Shown: one piece after another, positions 1 to 12,352 of the stretch
How positions within the stretch are numbered: the stretch's first letter is position 1
Layout of the letters: each line of letters starts with the position of its first letter
NCBI GenBank assembly: GCA_018127085.1
Contig: CM030724.1
Location: 492,022-556,021 of the forward strand
From: Pneumocystis sp. 'macacae'
Lineage: Eukaryota; Ascomycota; Pneumocystomycetes; Pneumocystales; Pneumocystaceae
Direction: 5' to 3'
DNA: 64,000 nucleotides
Notes under the pieces: model-generated
What the model saw: only the letters and a program-made list of their open reading frames with translations
Told to the model about the DNA's origin: nothing
Database searches by the model: none
Translations under genes and position numbers: made by a program

Positions 1-2114
1 TATTTTTTTTTCTAACTCTATGTTTTCATTTGTACTATATTTTAAATCCTGAAGTTGTTTTTGTTTTTGATCTTGCAAAGCATACAATTTTTTTTCAAGA
101 ACTAAACATTTTTGTTTTAATTTCTCTTTAGATATTTGAGATTCTGTAAAATGTTCTTGTATTTTTTGGATTATTTTTAGTTCTTTATTATATAAAATAT
201 GAATTTGTGACAATCTTTCTTCAATATCACGTTTTTGAGTATTAACAGTATTTAAATCTGATTTGATAGAAACATGTGTTTGTTTTAATTCTTTTATTTG
301 TTTACTAAGAAGCAAAATTCTATTGTAAGCATTATCTGATTCATTAGCCATAGCTTCATTTTTTTCGGAATCTTCAGTATTTGTATCGCTTAATAAATCT
401 ATCATCGTAGATGACTTGTGGTGTAAGATTTTTGGGTTTGAAGTAGTAGATGATACAATTGATTGTCCAAAATTAGATGTAGGAATAAAAGGTGTTTTAT
501 GAACTGAGCGAATAGAAGGTGCGCGTGAATGAGATGTTATTGAGAATGCATGACTAGGTGAAGATATAACTTTTGGTGTCTCTATATATGAATCTGTAGA
601 ATGTTTAATTGAAAAAACTGATGATGGAACAGATGGAGATGTGATATGTGCTTGTGAAGAAAATGAATTATTTAAATCAAACGATTCTGACGTTGTAGAA
701 CTAGAAGGATCTTGGTTACATGATGGAAAGAAAAACGCATTTTCTTGAGGGAAATCTTTTTGTAAAAGAGATAAGATAAGTTCCTGTGGAAGAGATGTTG
801 GAAGATCTGTGCCTGCTAATTTTTGTCGTATCAAATGCATTGCAATAATAAATTCCTCTGTATTAAGTTTACCACTTTTATCTATATCTGCTAGATCCCA
901 AATATGTGCTAAAGTTTCTTCTGGTAATTTTGATGATAGGAAGAATGATACAGCTTCATCACCTGTTACGTAGTCATAATTAGATTTACTAATTGATCTA
1001 AATAAATTAATATATTGAGATTTTTCATGTGGTTTTATATTCCAATCATTTGTTACATTTGAGTCAAATTGAGAAAAAATATTAGACTGAGAGGTTATGT
1101 GTTGATGCTTATTATACTTTTGTGAGAAATCATTAAGATCTTCTAATTTTAAATTAATAGAGTTTTTTGGACTTAAATCATTAAAAACAGTTCTTTGAGA
1201 AGGTTCGCGGCTATGTATTTTACCCGCTACCATGTTGAAAACTTCAGGAGATAAAATGGAAGGAAGAGTTTTTAACGACCCATTTATAAGTGAGTGAATT
1301 AAATGCATAGCAACAGTAAATTCTGTAATATTTAAAGCACCTCGACGCTGGATATCAACCAAATTCCTACAGTATTATATGGCTATTTTCCTCATAAGGC
1401 ATATATACCATATTTGACCCAATATTTCATTTGGTAAATGTGTTCGTAAGAATATTGTTTTTGCGCGTGACCCTACAACTTTATTTAAATATATTTTCCT
1501 ATAGATACTTTTGTATACCTTTTACAAGACCATTAGTTAGTTTAAGATTTTTAAATATATTCTGATAACGATTCCTTTCTTCTATTGTTATTAAGGGGAT
1601 TACATCTAATACTTGAGAAGGAGTGTTCCAATTTATTGCCTTTTCTATATTAAATTTTGGTAATGGACATTCTTTAAAAAGTTAGGCATATATTTATGAT
1701 ATAAAATGCAATGTACTTGAATTAATTAAATCTAGACTTGGATGACGTCCTTCTTGAGCGTGTGCAATTAAACGAAGTGCAATATTGAATTTTTTTTGTG
1801 TAAGAAATCCCATGTTTTCATCATCTGCTATTTTCCATATCTAATTAAAGTAAATTTTTATAAAATAGCTTTTGATTTTTTACTTCTCCAAGAATTTGAG
1901 ATGAAAGTCCTGTCTTCTCAAAAAAACTGATTGAATGTTCTCCTAAAAGAACCCCAATATTTTCCTTATCTGCTTCATGAAAAAGCTTTTCATATACTTC
2001 TTTCTCTTCTCCTGAAAGATTGGCCTCAATTTCTATTTTATATCAATTTTAATTAAATTATTAATATTTCAAATAAAAACCTTGTTTTAATGTTTCCTGT
2101 GTTTTTGAGCCCAT
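1..2114 (-). CDS. EDE1: Ede1/Eps15-like EH-domain endocytic scaffold, 3' end cut by window edge
   Basis: Early endocytic scaffold of clathrin-mediated uptake; EH domains bind NPF motifs of adaptors. Read leftward from an ATG at 2114 (first residues MGSKTQETLKQ, then an intron). Three EH domains follow: the first about 2035-1690 (SISFFEKTGLSSQILGE, then GFLTQKKFNIALRLI), the second about 1590-1215 (IFLRTHLPNEILGQIW, RRGALNITEFTVAMHLI), the third about 1060-780, which has the clearest EF-hand loop (DIDKSGKLNTEEF). A Ser/Thr-rich linker (about 770-370) leads into a charged coiled coil (about 350-1) of the kind that dimerises Ede1/Eps15. At least four short introns interrupt the EH part. The C-terminus (in Ede1 a UBA domain) lies beyond the window. 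The three EH domains plus coiled coil favour Ede1 over Pan1/End3. Family assignment is secure; exact exon edges are approximate. Confidence 0.88.
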
Positions 2115-2802
2115 TTTTTCACTTTAGCCTTTTTGTTCACTAGGAAAAGTACAAAAATAGTTTTTTTTTGTGCTAACAGGTTTAATATTTCTTTAATTAA
2201 TTAATAATAAAGTTTTAATAAGGTTTTCTGAAGATTATTCGTTTAAACAGGGGTTTCATGTCTTGATAAATGTCAGAAGTATATAAAAAAGAAAAAAGTG
2301 TCAATAATATATAATAAATGTTTCTATCCGTTACGAATAATGATTCTTATTTCTTTATATGGGATTTATGAGATTTTATATTTTTTTGTATAAAATTAAT
2401 ATTTCTAATATATTCAAACAATTTTCTAGTAAAAAATGGTTAAACATATTAGAAATATATAGACATCTCAATGAAAATAGATTCCTGTACACTTAAACAA
2501 ATAGATATATTTGTGTGAAGGATATTTTGCATTTGTTATACACTATTTTTGATTTTATATAAAATAGAAACTTTGAAATATTTTTTAAAATAACTCTTAA
2601 GAGTTTCAAATGTTTTTATTTATTTGATTGAAGTAATATTATTTGTTTTATGTTTTAAGGGATTAACTTTCGGAAGTGTTAATAAATTGTATTAAAGGAA
2701 TTATAGTTTTTAAAGTTCTAGAAAGGCATGGTAAATGTGTGTTTTTAATGTTTTTATGTGTTTTAATAAGAGAAGTTTGGGGATGATCTGTTTTATAGTG
2801 GT
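2115..2802. other. AT-rich divergent intergenic region
   Basis: About 690 bp between the Ede1-like gene (leftward) and UFD1 (rightward), so it should hold both promoters. It is AT-rich with many T runs. I see no gene, RNA or clear repeat in it. Confidence 0.6.
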
Positions 2803-3995
2803 ATGAATAACGAATATGAATTTGATCAATGGTCGTTTTCTGGACTATTTGAAAATCAGGTCTTTAGAGGATATTATAGATGCTATAGTGTTTCTATGAT
2901 GGAGGGAAATGAAAGGAATTCTGTAAATTTTGGTGGGAAAGGTTTTTTTATTTTAAAAATGTGATATTTATTTATAGAATAAAAGTTATACTTCCACCAA
3001 GTGTTTTGAATAAACTTAGTAAAAATAACCTGTATTTGATGTATGAGGATAGAGCTGACTCTATTAGGTCGTCTAAATATTTCTTATCCAATGCTTTTTG
3101 AGTTAAAAAACACTGAAAAGGACAGAATTACACATGCAGGAGTTTTGGAGTTTATTGCAGAAGAAGGAAGGATTTATTTACCCTTATGGGTATTTTCAAA
3201 AAAATCTGCTCTATTTTGTTAATAGGGTCTAGATGATGCAAACTCTTTTGCTTGAACAAGGAGATCTTCTATCTGTTGTTAGTACAAAACTTCCTCTTGG
3301 ATCTTATGTGAAGATTCGGCCTCAACATCCAGATTTTCTTCAAATTACGGATCCTAAAGCTGTGTAAGTGTCTATTGGCTGTTTCGAAATGATATTAATA
3401 GATATTAGATTAGAAAATGCGTTAAGGAATTTTTCTGCGTTAACTAAAGAGGATATATTTCAAATTAACTATAATGAGCAAATATATGAAATAGAAGTAT
3501 TAGATGTTAAGCCTAATGATGGTAGAGAGAGTATTTCAGTTGTTGAAACAGATTTAGAAGTAGGTTTTTTTAAAAGGATGCGTTATTCCTAATCATAATT
3601 AGGTGGATTTTGCTCCACCTCTTGGTTATTCTGAACCTGAACCTGCAAAAAAGCTAAATAAATATAATTATAATAAAATTTCTGGTAATATTGAGGAAAG
3701 TGTAATGCTTAAAGAAGCACAAGCGTCTAGTACTTTAAAATTAAAGCATGATAGTATTTTGTCCGTAGGATATAAATTAAATGGAGAATTTGTTGAAAAT
3801 TTTCCAAAATCTACATCTGATTTTAAAACATCTGCAAAAGTAGATGATGATACACTTCCTACTCCTTTGAGAGTTCCCTTTGGTACTCTCTTTTTTGGTT
3901 ATAAAATAAAACCTATAGGAAATAATGAAGACGATAAGTTTAATAAAGCTTTTCATGGTGAAGGACGAACGCTAAAAAATAAAAAAAGAAAATAA
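2803..3995 (+). CDS. UFD1: Ufd1, ubiquitin-binding cofactor of Cdc48/p97
   Basis: With Npl4 it recruits polyubiquitinated substrates to the Cdc48 ATPase (ERAD, ubiquitin-fusion degradation). The conserved Ufd1 N-terminal double-psi barrel is visible across several exons: [61 protein letters not shown]-like [22 protein letters not shown] and [14 protein letters not shown]. Introns of about 35-45 nt sit at roughly 2940-2976, 3031-3066, 3188-3224, 3367-3410 and 3562-3603, each with GT and AG ends and each restoring the family sequence when removed. The ATG at 2803 gives the usual short acidic N-terminus. The C-terminal part (3610-3992) is the poorly conserved Cdc48/Npl4-binding tail ending in a lysine-rich stretch. 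Length is normal for a fungal Ufd1. Confidence 0.93.
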
Positions 3996-4952
3996 CAACT
4001 GCTTTGGTTAACAAAAAAAAATTTTATTAATTTTAGTAAAAGTTTAGATGGACGAATCTTTAAAAGTATTCTCATTTGTCATTAAAATTGATTAATTTTA
4101 TATAATTGTTTTGTTAATAAGTCTATAAAGGTTATATTGAATATATATTTATCTTTATTCTGATTTAATTTTAAATAACTTTTCTTCTATTTTATAAAAG
4201 TATATCTACTGTGATCTACTATCTAGTTAGCATATCAATTGTTACTATTGTATTTGAATATATGTATTTATGGAAAATTAATGATATGTTATAGTTATAT
4301 ATACATTTATGTATGTGCGATTATTAGTTTTTATTTCTAAGTATTTTATATTATATTGCGAATTCAATCTAATTTAGCGTTTTATATAAAAGATAAATAT
4401 TAGTATCTTTTTCTGTACTTTCAATATAAATATTACAAGTGATAAAATGTTCTATATTTTTTAATGTTATTTATAATAATTATATATAATATTAATGTAT
4501 GATATAGCGTTTTACTAATAAATTTAAGTATTAACTAATTTAAAAAGTTATATTAAAAAAAACAAAATTTATCTTAATACGAATATTCAATATATTTATG
4601 CTTTAGAAATTATTTATTAGTTCATGTCTCAATCACGATTAATCATTTCTACACAAGATATTGTACTTATTAGAAGAGACTTATGAATACATAAATTTAA
4701 TACTCTGACAAAAATATAATATATATTTTCACAAGTACATATTATATTTATATCTGGTTCATTAGGAACTAAATCATATATATACATATACTCAAATGAC
4801 ATATTCAGACGATATACTCAGACGTCAAGATTTAAACTCGAAATTACAATAGTAAAAACGATATATTCATATTTACGTATAGCAATGAAAATTAAAAGTA
4901 TACACAAAGTTTTATCCACTTTAACTCAAATTTAATCATGTTAAATACATTT
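3996..4952. other. Convergent intergenic region, AT-rich
   Basis: About 960 bp between the 3' ends of UFD1 and the H2A.Z gene. Very AT-rich, no open frame with a recognisable family, no RNA gene seen. It is long for a region that needs no promoter in this compact core. Confidence 0.55.
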
Positions 4953-5531
4953 CTATTTCTGTGAAACTTTCTTGTTTTTAGGTGGTTGAAGTAATGTCTT
5001 ATTAATGTGCTGATATAAATCAATACATAGTTATGCGATACTATCCACTTACCGGCAAAACACCACCACCTGCAATTGTTGCACGAATTAGTCTGTCTAT
5101 TAGTAATATAGACAGAATTTTCTTCTACTCACGAATCCAACTCCTCATCTCCCCGTATTGCTACTTATATTATTTTTACATATCCTTAAAAAAGAACCTA
5201 CCAAGCTGCAAGTGTCTCGGCGTAATACGCTTTACTTTAAGATCTTTCGACGCATTTCCCGCAAGTTCAAGAACCTCTGCCGTTAGATACTCGAGCACTG
5301 CTGCAATATACACGCTTGCTGTTGCTCCTACACGCACATTGTTTTGCATGCACGCTCTCATAAACCGACGAACACGTCCTACTGGAAACTAATCTTTTCA
5401 GTATCGTTTTTAACCCGGAAAAAAATTACTTGAAGCCCTGCACGTGCTGAATGTGATACCTGAGCTCTTCCTTCTCTGCTTTTTCCTCCACTTTTGCCTT
5501 TTCCGCCAAGTGATTTTCCTTTACCCGACAT
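4953..5531 (-). CDS. HTZ1: Histone H2A.Z variant, 5 exons, 137 aa
   Basis: Replication-independent H2A variant placed by SWR1 at promoters. Hand-built exons (minus strand): 5531-5430, 5388-5202, 5160-5133, 5092-5053 and 5009-4953, separated by four GT-AG introns of 40-43 nt; the sum is 414 nt, 137 residues plus stop. The tail is GK-rich ([13 protein letters not shown]), then [15 protein letters not shown], the histone fold with [16 protein letters not shown] and [21 protein letters not shown]2A.Z rather than canonical H2A is shown by the SHSARAGLQ start, [16 protein letters not shown] and the acidic-patch context GDEELDS. The first loop ([19 protein letters not shown]) is more divergent than usual. 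The promoter is shared with the divergent Pin4-like gene and holds TTAGGG-like boxes, which in fission yeast histone promoters bind Teb1 (established for that species; inference here). Confidence 0.92.
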
Positions 5532-6507
5532 TGTTGTTGCTCGATTGCTTGTCGATGCACACACGTCCTACACACATACACGAAATCCACGTAAAATTAC
5601 AGAAATATAGGAAGAAATGTTTTAAACACAGGAATGTATTTTTCTTGCTAATTAGATTTAAGAAAAATAAAATGTACCTATTTTGCTGTTTTTTCTGTAT
5701 TTTTTTTACCTTTTTTTCTTCCCTAAATTTACCCATACCAACTGTCAATTGACAAATTCATATATACTCTTGTAACTCCACTACTGCCATATATTTTTCT
5801 AGAAATTCCAATTCCTTAAGGAACGGACTAAAAAGCGCATATAGGACAATATTTTTCTTTATTTTTAAAACAATGCTCTTTTCTAACATAAAATATTAGT
5901 TTGGGTGCTACTAGTAAGTATTTTCTCCAGGCATTAGTGTCATTATTAAAAATACTAGAGTTAAATCATGTCCAAGTATTAGATAATATTACTAAATATT
6001 ATGTTAAATAAGCATTTAATGCAGAATATAAAGCAAAAATAAGAGAAGAAATAAAACAGATGTGAATTATGCATCAATAATCAAATGGTACTATAACTTA
6101 CGATTTTTTCGACTTCTGTTGATTATATGCATAGGGTTAGGGCATGTGCTGGATTAGGGTTATGGACAGATATTCACGGTTTTATGCGATCAGGGTTAGG
6201 GTTAAATGGATGAATGTATATGGTTGACAAGTTAAAGAAAAATAAAGGAATATAGGTGATTTTGGATTTCGAAGGACCATTTTTAAAAAGCAAGAAAAGA
6301 GAAAAAAGTTTAAAGAAAAGAGACAAAGAGATTAGGGTGTTTATTGAAATCAAGGAAAAAAGAAAGAAAAGGAAGAAGAAGGAAAGGAATTAAAGGAGTT
6401 TATCTGATAGAAAAAGTTATATATCTTTAGAAGAATTTAATCTAGATAAATTGTTTTAATGATTGAAAATCATCGATGCCGATTTACAAACATTTTGGTA
6501 GGCAACG
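5532..6507. promoter_or_regulatory. Divergent promoter H2A.Z / Pin4-like with TTAGGG-like boxes
   Basis: About 975 bp between two start codons pointing apart. Within 6130-6205 the sequence holds several G-rich boxes on the + strand: ATAGGGTTAGGGCATG, GGATTAGGGTTATGG and CAGGGTTAGGGTTAAATG. The same kind of boxes occurs in the alpha-tubulin/cofilin promoter. A purine-rich stretch (6240-6400) follows, probably the 5' leader of the Pin4-like mRNA. The role as transcription factor sites (Teb1/Tbf1 type) is inferred from the motif only. Confidence 0.55.
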
Positions 6508-8396
6508 ATGAATCTGCAAACGGATATTCAAAAAATGGAGAAGCACAATGAAGGGGTACAGATGCAGGGAATGGCAGGGACAGCAGTTCATCGGAGTGAT
6601 ATTTCACAATCGCGGCTGTTTAATGGGTATTCAGTAGCAACTGAGAACAAGGATTTACCACTTCTTCGGTCATTTTCGTTGCCAACTCTATGGTCTCCTG
6701 AACTTGGTAAAAATTCGCCTGTAGCTCTGGCATCGACGCCGGAATCATCGGTGGAATCGTCGGGAGCATCAGCTGTTTCAGTAGCACAGCCAACAATGCC
6801 ATCGCCAGATATTCTTTTTTCAAAGCATACGCCAGCAACATATACAACAGTACGCGCAGGAGGGCGTGCAGAACAAACAAATACATCGAGATTTGGATAT
6901 AAGATGCATGAAGAAACATTTTCACCAGGTTTTTCCGCAACGATACCAGTTTTTCATCCACTATCTATACAGCAACCGATTTCTTTTTCATATGATCCTT
7001 CGCTTGTAGCGCCGATGATCTATAATAATTATGGTTGTACAACACGTAGGACAACATTTAAAGCTAGGGAGAAGCAACCTAATGTAGATTACCATTTTTC
7101 CCGTATTTTTTGAGTGATTTAACGGTTTGTAGCAATGGTTGAGTGATTCAGACACAACAGGATCTGCACAAAGTTCAAATATAAATAATAATTTTATTCA
7201 TATGGGTGCATCAGCACCTGATGTTCAAGAAAATTCTTTACAGGACAATTCTTTTCAAGAGCCAACAACGAATGCATTGAAAGTAACCAGTAGAGCAGAT
7301 GATGGGGTGATTCCTTCTGCAATTGTTGTTAAAAATATACCTTTTCAGATCAAAAAAGAGCAACTTCTCGAACTTTTTGTATGTTTTTTTTAGCGAAAAA
7401 AAACTCATACGTTATAGGATACTCTTGATATTCCCAAACCATATGCGTTTAATTATCATTTTGATAACGGAAATTTTCGAGGTCTTGCTTTTGCTAATTT
7501 TTATACACCGGAAGAGACAACACGCGTTATTCTTTCACTTAATGGACATGATATTATGGGCAGGAAGCTTCGTGTTGAATATAAACGTGTTCTGCCTGTT
7601 GCAGATCGTGAAAGATTAGGTCGTGAAAAAAAGGAGAAAAGAAACCAATATGATGAGCAGAATAATTCAAATAATCTTGGATTTACTAAAGGAAAAGGAA
7701 AATCCAAAGGTAGTATTTCTTTTTTTATTATTTATATTCATTATTTTAGATATTGATCTTAATGATGAGGCTACATTGAAAATTTACTCTCGTTTGTTGC
7801 TTTTTCGCAATGATCGAAGTCCTAATGCTCCTAATGAATTCATTTTTCCTCCTGAATTAAATCCTCAACAACGCCGCATTATTCATCTTGTTGCAGAAAA
7901 ATTAGATCTTGAACATACGTCATGTGGAGAGAATGATGCAAAATATATTGTTATTAAACGTCTTAATTCAAATAGTACTGATAATATGAATAATGATTTT
8001 TGGAATAAACCGGGTTTTGGTGCTCCCGGTCAGTCAATTAATCCTATCCCATCTTTATTAACAACTAATTCAACGACTGTTGGGATGACTTCAACAACGA
8101 ATGATTTTTTTGGTAATTCTTATGCAGATTTTAGGGTATGGCCAACAAAAACATTTAATGATATTAGAAATATAAGTGCTCAAATACCATCAAAAACATA
8201 TTTACATAAACAAATGCAACCGCATAATACACTTGTTAATACACCATTTGATTCAGGGTTTCCTGGTACACGAGATGATCTTGGCATTATGATGCAAAAT
8301 TTAAATCTTAATGTTGCCAATAAACAATCTAAAAATACTGAATGGGAAACGAAAAAAGGATTTAGAAGCATGGCCATAAAAACAAACACTGACTAG
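6508..8396 (+). CDS. Pin4/Cip1-Cip2-type RNA-binding protein (RRM + R3H)
   Basis: RNA-binding protein of the family of budding-yeast Pin4/Mdt1 and fission-yeast Cip1/Cip2, linked there to stress and cell-cycle control. Structure: Ser/Thr-rich N-terminal region (6508-7300), an RRM beginning PSAIVVKNIPFQIKKEQLLE with RNP-like FRGLAFANF (about 7310-7610) and the family-specific stretch YAFNYHFDNG, a lysine-rich spacer, then an R3H-type region (about 7760-7970) with LKIYSRLLLFRNDRS and NPQQRRIIHLVAEKL. Introns, each restoring frame and family sequence: about 7101-7151, 7379-7418 and 7711-7751. The tail (8000-8393) is low complexity and Asn/Thr-rich. The first ATG in frame is at 6508; a further 5' exon cannot be excluded. 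The family call is firm; which paralogue it corresponds to is not determined. Confidence 0.88.
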
Positions 8397-8796
8397 ACCA
8401 GTAATCAAATATAGTTTCATTACCAGAGAATATATAATTTATACGTGTATAGACATGTTTAATTACGAATACATGGTTGTAATCTTAAACATTTTTGAAA
8501 GCTTCTAATATTTAATAACAATAATACTAACTTTTGTACTGATACTTTTAATACCCAGTATCTATGTTCTGTATTTTTGATTTTAATTTAATTTTGTTTG
8601 AGTCTTCATTTTTAGTAATAAATTTATACTTGAAAACATGTCATCAATCTTATCAACTAAAACATGAAACGGCAAATTAGAATTAGAACAAGATGATCGC
8701 CATAAAAATATATTAATCTTCAAATAGGTCTATCGACAACTACAGACTAGTTCTCAATTATGTTTTGAATTCTATAATAAAACTCAATCTAGTATC
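8397..8796. other. Convergent intergenic region
   Basis: 400 bp between the 3' ends of the Pin4-like gene and alpha-tubulin. AT-rich, nothing recognisable. Composition changes near its right edge, where the GC-richer island begins. Confidence 0.5.
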
Positions 8797-11526
8797 CTAG
8801 TATTCTTCTTCCATAATCTCGCCTTCGATAGAATCCTGACCAACCTAAACAAGTCAGCACTCTTAGCTTCCTCATTTACAGCAATCATGCCTCCTCATAA
8901 TCTTTCTCCAGTGCTGCAAGATCCTCCCGCGCTTCACTAAATTCACCTTCTTCCATACCCTCTCCCACATACCAATGAACAAATGCCCTTTTGCTATACA
9001 TAAGATCAAACTTATGATCAAGCCGGCACCATGCTTCCGCAATTGACGTTGTGTTGCTTAACATACAGACTGCTCTGTCTACTTTTGCAAGGTCCCCATG
9101 AGGTACATGCTGGGGTGGTTGATAACACACGCCAAGCTTGAATCCCGTTGGACACCAGTCAACAAATTGGATCGTCCGTTTAGTTCGAACTGCTGCCACT
9201 GCTGCATTGACATCCTTGGTCACCACGTCGCCTCTGTACAAAAGACATGTTGCCATATATTTCCCGTTTCTCGGATCACATTTAACCTGCCCTGTTAACC
9301 ATTATTTAGCCTTTGCCTGTACCCTACCATTTGATTATTCGGCTCAAAGCATGCATTTGTAATCTCTGCTACTGAATTCGCCTCATGGACCGCTTTTGCT
9401 GCTGAGATCACTGGTGCATATGTTACCAGCGGGAAATGGATCCTTGGATATGGAACCAGATTCGTCTGGAACTCGTTAAGGTCCACATTGAGGCTTCCAT
9501 CAAACCGCAAGCTTGCTGTAATGCTGCTTACTACTTGCGCAATCAATCGGTTCAAATTCTCATATCCTGGTCGCTCAATTCCTAGATTTCGTCTACAGAT
9601 ATCGTAGATTGCTTCATTGTCCACCATAAACGAACAGTCTGAGTGTTCTAACGTTGTATGCGTTGTCAAAATCGAATTATACGGTTCTACTACAGATGTC
9701 GACACCTGTGGTGCAGGGTACACTGAGAACTCTAGTTTCGACTTTTTACCATAGTCCACTGACAGCCGCTCTAGTAACAGTGCCCCAAATCCAGAACCTG
9801 TTCCTCCACCAAACGAGTGAAATACGAGAAAACCCTGTAGTCCTGTACAATTGTCCGCTACTCGCCGGATTCGATCCATAACGTGCTCTATAAGCTCCTT
9901 TCCTACTGTATAGTGCCCTCGCGCATCTGTACCATCAGTCTGAGCCTCCATGACAGTACCTTGACGCCATTATGCTGCACTTTTGCATCAACACCTTTCT
10001 AGAGTCTGTACCTCAGTACTCCTATGCCTCTAGAATCCTCAATGCTTCTGTATTAATGCATGTATTGTTTCTGTGCATATATTACACCAACCACACTGCT
10101 CTTCATTATTGCACAATGCCTTTACATTTCTATATAGCGCTTTTTCACCCTTGCAAGAGATTTTGTTTGTAACATACTTTTGGATGTTCTAGATAATTAC
10201 ACAAGTGCATGTTTTTCAGCATCTATGTCTTATTTACGGTCTCTTTTGTCTCTGTAACAGCATTTTTCTACTTTTATACTACTTGTACGCCAAGACAACT
10301 TCTACAGTGGTTCACCCCACTGCTATAGTAATACTTACAGTTGTTTGCTGCATCTTCTTTACCCGTAATCAGCTGCTCCGGGTGGAACAGCTGTCGATAC
10401 GTCCCAGTCCTCACCTGGTCAACCACATTTGGCTCCAGATCTACATATACACTGCGTGGCACATGTTTTCCGTTTCCTGCTCCTTAGACAATGGTATTAC
10501 ATGCCACCTGTTCTACCTGTTTCCGAAAAAAACGTGCTGAATCCGTCTTCGCCGGTCGATCGTCTATCTGGTGAGAATCGCCCATCTGGCTGCACCCATA
10601 ATCAGTATCGTTCTTGCTATATATTTGCAATAGCAAAACAGCACGTTTTCAGCACTTATCAGAGTCATGCACTCCAATTTTTGCAGCCCATTGAAACTAA
10701 CAGCAATTTTCACATCTACTGCAACAGTCCACACCATTTATTAATGCTTTTATCTTGTAACCCACTGCAACTCCACTGTAGCTATCTATTGTAATTTATC
10801 ACACCAACTCTCTAGCATACACTGGATTCTTCTATAGAAACACTAAAACAGTCCTACAGCAGCTTTGCAATTATCCTGCAGCAATTTTTGCTAGTCCTTT
10901 TTTTATAATCTACTGTAGTTCACAGCAATTAGCCGAAACTGACCACAGTCTTCTAAAATATAGAACAATTTTCTATTTAGAACCATGTAAGACACAGCCT
11001 GTTTTCTATAAAAGCCTTCTGTTTCCATTTTTCTATCATTTATTCCCATCCATTGCATTTAAAACCGCTGTTTCACTGCTTCCCCATCATTTCTACAGCT
11101 CCCTCTACTGCACTTATATACGTTCTATAGAAGTGGATACTTATTCCAGCAGCTTCCTTGTTGCATATTTTTTTTCAAAAATATACAAAAACATCTGATT
11201 GTACAATATCACTCAAAACACTTCTGTACAAAAATATCGCCGAAAACACACCTCTATCTCTCTTTTGCTGCTGTTTCTTATTCAATTCACTGCTTTTAGC
11301 TGCAAATTTCTTCTTTCTTTCCAAAAACTTGCTGTTTTCTTCGTTTAAAATATACCTCAATGCCATGCTCCAGACAGTATAACTGTCTCCGTCAGTTTCC
11401 TTGTTTTCTTCCATATTCCTTGCCTCCCAGCATGCTACGCTGTCAGTACTGTTCATATAATCTTTACTCACCATTTCCTATTTGTGTTCCAGCCTGTCCG
11501 ACGTGGATTGAGATGACCTCTCTCAT
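8797..11526 (-). CDS. TUB1: Alpha-tubulin, 8 exons, 448 aa
   Basis: Microtubule subunit. Exons (minus strand): 11526-11472, 11434-11424 (only 11 nt), 11382-11356, 10589-10517, 10476-10339, 9926-9328, 9286-8891 and 8844-8797; together 1347 nt, in frame throughout. Diagnostic parts: [44 protein letters not shown], the GTP loop [62 protein letters not shown] and an acidic tail ending MEEEY, so the C-terminal tyrosine is present. Introns 2 and 7 have GC rather than GT at the donor (GAG|GCAAGG and GAG|GCATGA). Introns 3 (766 nt) and 5 (412 nt) are far longer than the 35-50 nt normal here, and exons and introns share a higher GC content than the flanks. It is divergent from cofilin, with a motif-rich promoter between. 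Confidence 0.95.
10590..11355 (-). other. 766-nt intron 3 of alpha-tubulin
   Basis: Donor GAG|GTATAT at 11355, acceptor TGCAG|CCA at 10590. No protein family or RNA gene seen in it on either strand. In transcript sense it is purine-biased and repeatedly shows short GCAGTAG/GCTGTAG-like words, without forming a regular tandem repeat. Its GC content by eye is near 40 percent, well above introns elsewhere in the window. Confidence 0.7.
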
Positions 11527-12352
11527 GGTTTTCCGTAGCCAACGCGCCACGCGTGCCGAAAACACGTTGCTTTGGACAACGTTAGGGTTGGGTTGTGAGT
11601 TGGATCACGTGATAACACTCACAACAATCTTAGAATGAAGTTTGTTATTAGGATTAGGATAGGTTAAGAATCCAGGGTTTGAACAGGGAAGGTGTCAGGG
11701 TTGAGTTATACCCTCGGGTGGTGTTTGTTTGATGGTGTTCAGCGGCGCTGTTCTGTTTACTGTCTATTGCAACTATTATTTCTATAGAAAGAATTGTATT
11801 ATATGGAGTAATTTCTATGGTATAATATATACTTATACTGTACTTTGGTTGATTATCATTATACTTATTCTTAGTGTATTATTAGGGTTAGGGTTGGGAA
11901 CTGGGTTGTCAAATATGAAAGGGTTAGGGTAAATGAAATGAGTAGACTTCTCATCACTGTATAGTGCTACAACAGTATCAGTAGAAGGTTCAGGTGATAT
12001 ATATTCTTTATGTATCCATTGGCTGTATCTGTAAAGCATTTTTAGTGAATAGCTCTCAGTATGGTTAGTATAACCATGGCAAGTGTTGCCAGTTCAATTT
12101 CTTCTATAGCTTTTGTTGCCACAGTTTCCGTTGCCATTGTGTCGTGATTCACTAGTTTTGCCAATTGGAAAGCATTACAGCAGTGGTTTTCTGGATACAT
12201 GCCATGGTTACTATAGTCTTGGTAACACTACCCTAGGTATGTAACCCTAATTCTTTACCGACAGGGATTGTATTGTGGCTAGGTCTAGGGTTAGGAATGG
12301 CTGGATGGCATGGTTGGAAGTGGTGCGCGTTCGTTTCCACAGTCCGGCAAGC
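11527..12352. promoter_or_regulatory. Divergent alpha-tubulin / cofilin promoter with a cluster of TTAGGG-like boxes
   Basis: About 825 bp between the two start codons. TTAGGG/AACCCT-type boxes occur near 11581 (GTTAGGGTTGGGTTG), 11690 (CAGGGTTGAG), 11881 (ATTAGGGTTAGGGTTGGG), 11921 (AAGGGTTAGGGTAAATG), 12242 (AACCCTAATTC, opposite orientation) and 12284 (CTAGGGTTAGGAATGG). The pattern is interspersed, not a telomeric tandem tract. In budding and fission yeast such boxes bind Tbf1 or Teb1; that this applies here is inference. Confidence 0.6.

Noticed and set aside
6130..6205. Internal telomere tract
   Set aside because: TTAGGG-like boxes are single and separated by ordinary sequence. A tandem tract would be needed; promoter boxes fit better.
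9098..10794. Several + strand open frames over alpha-tubulin
   Set aside because: Antisense shadows of tubulin exons and of the long introns; no codon bias or family match.
10590..11355. snoRNA inside the long tubulin intron
   Set aside because: I looked for C/D box pairs (TGATGA with CTGA) and an H/ACA layout on the transcript strand and found no convincing combination.
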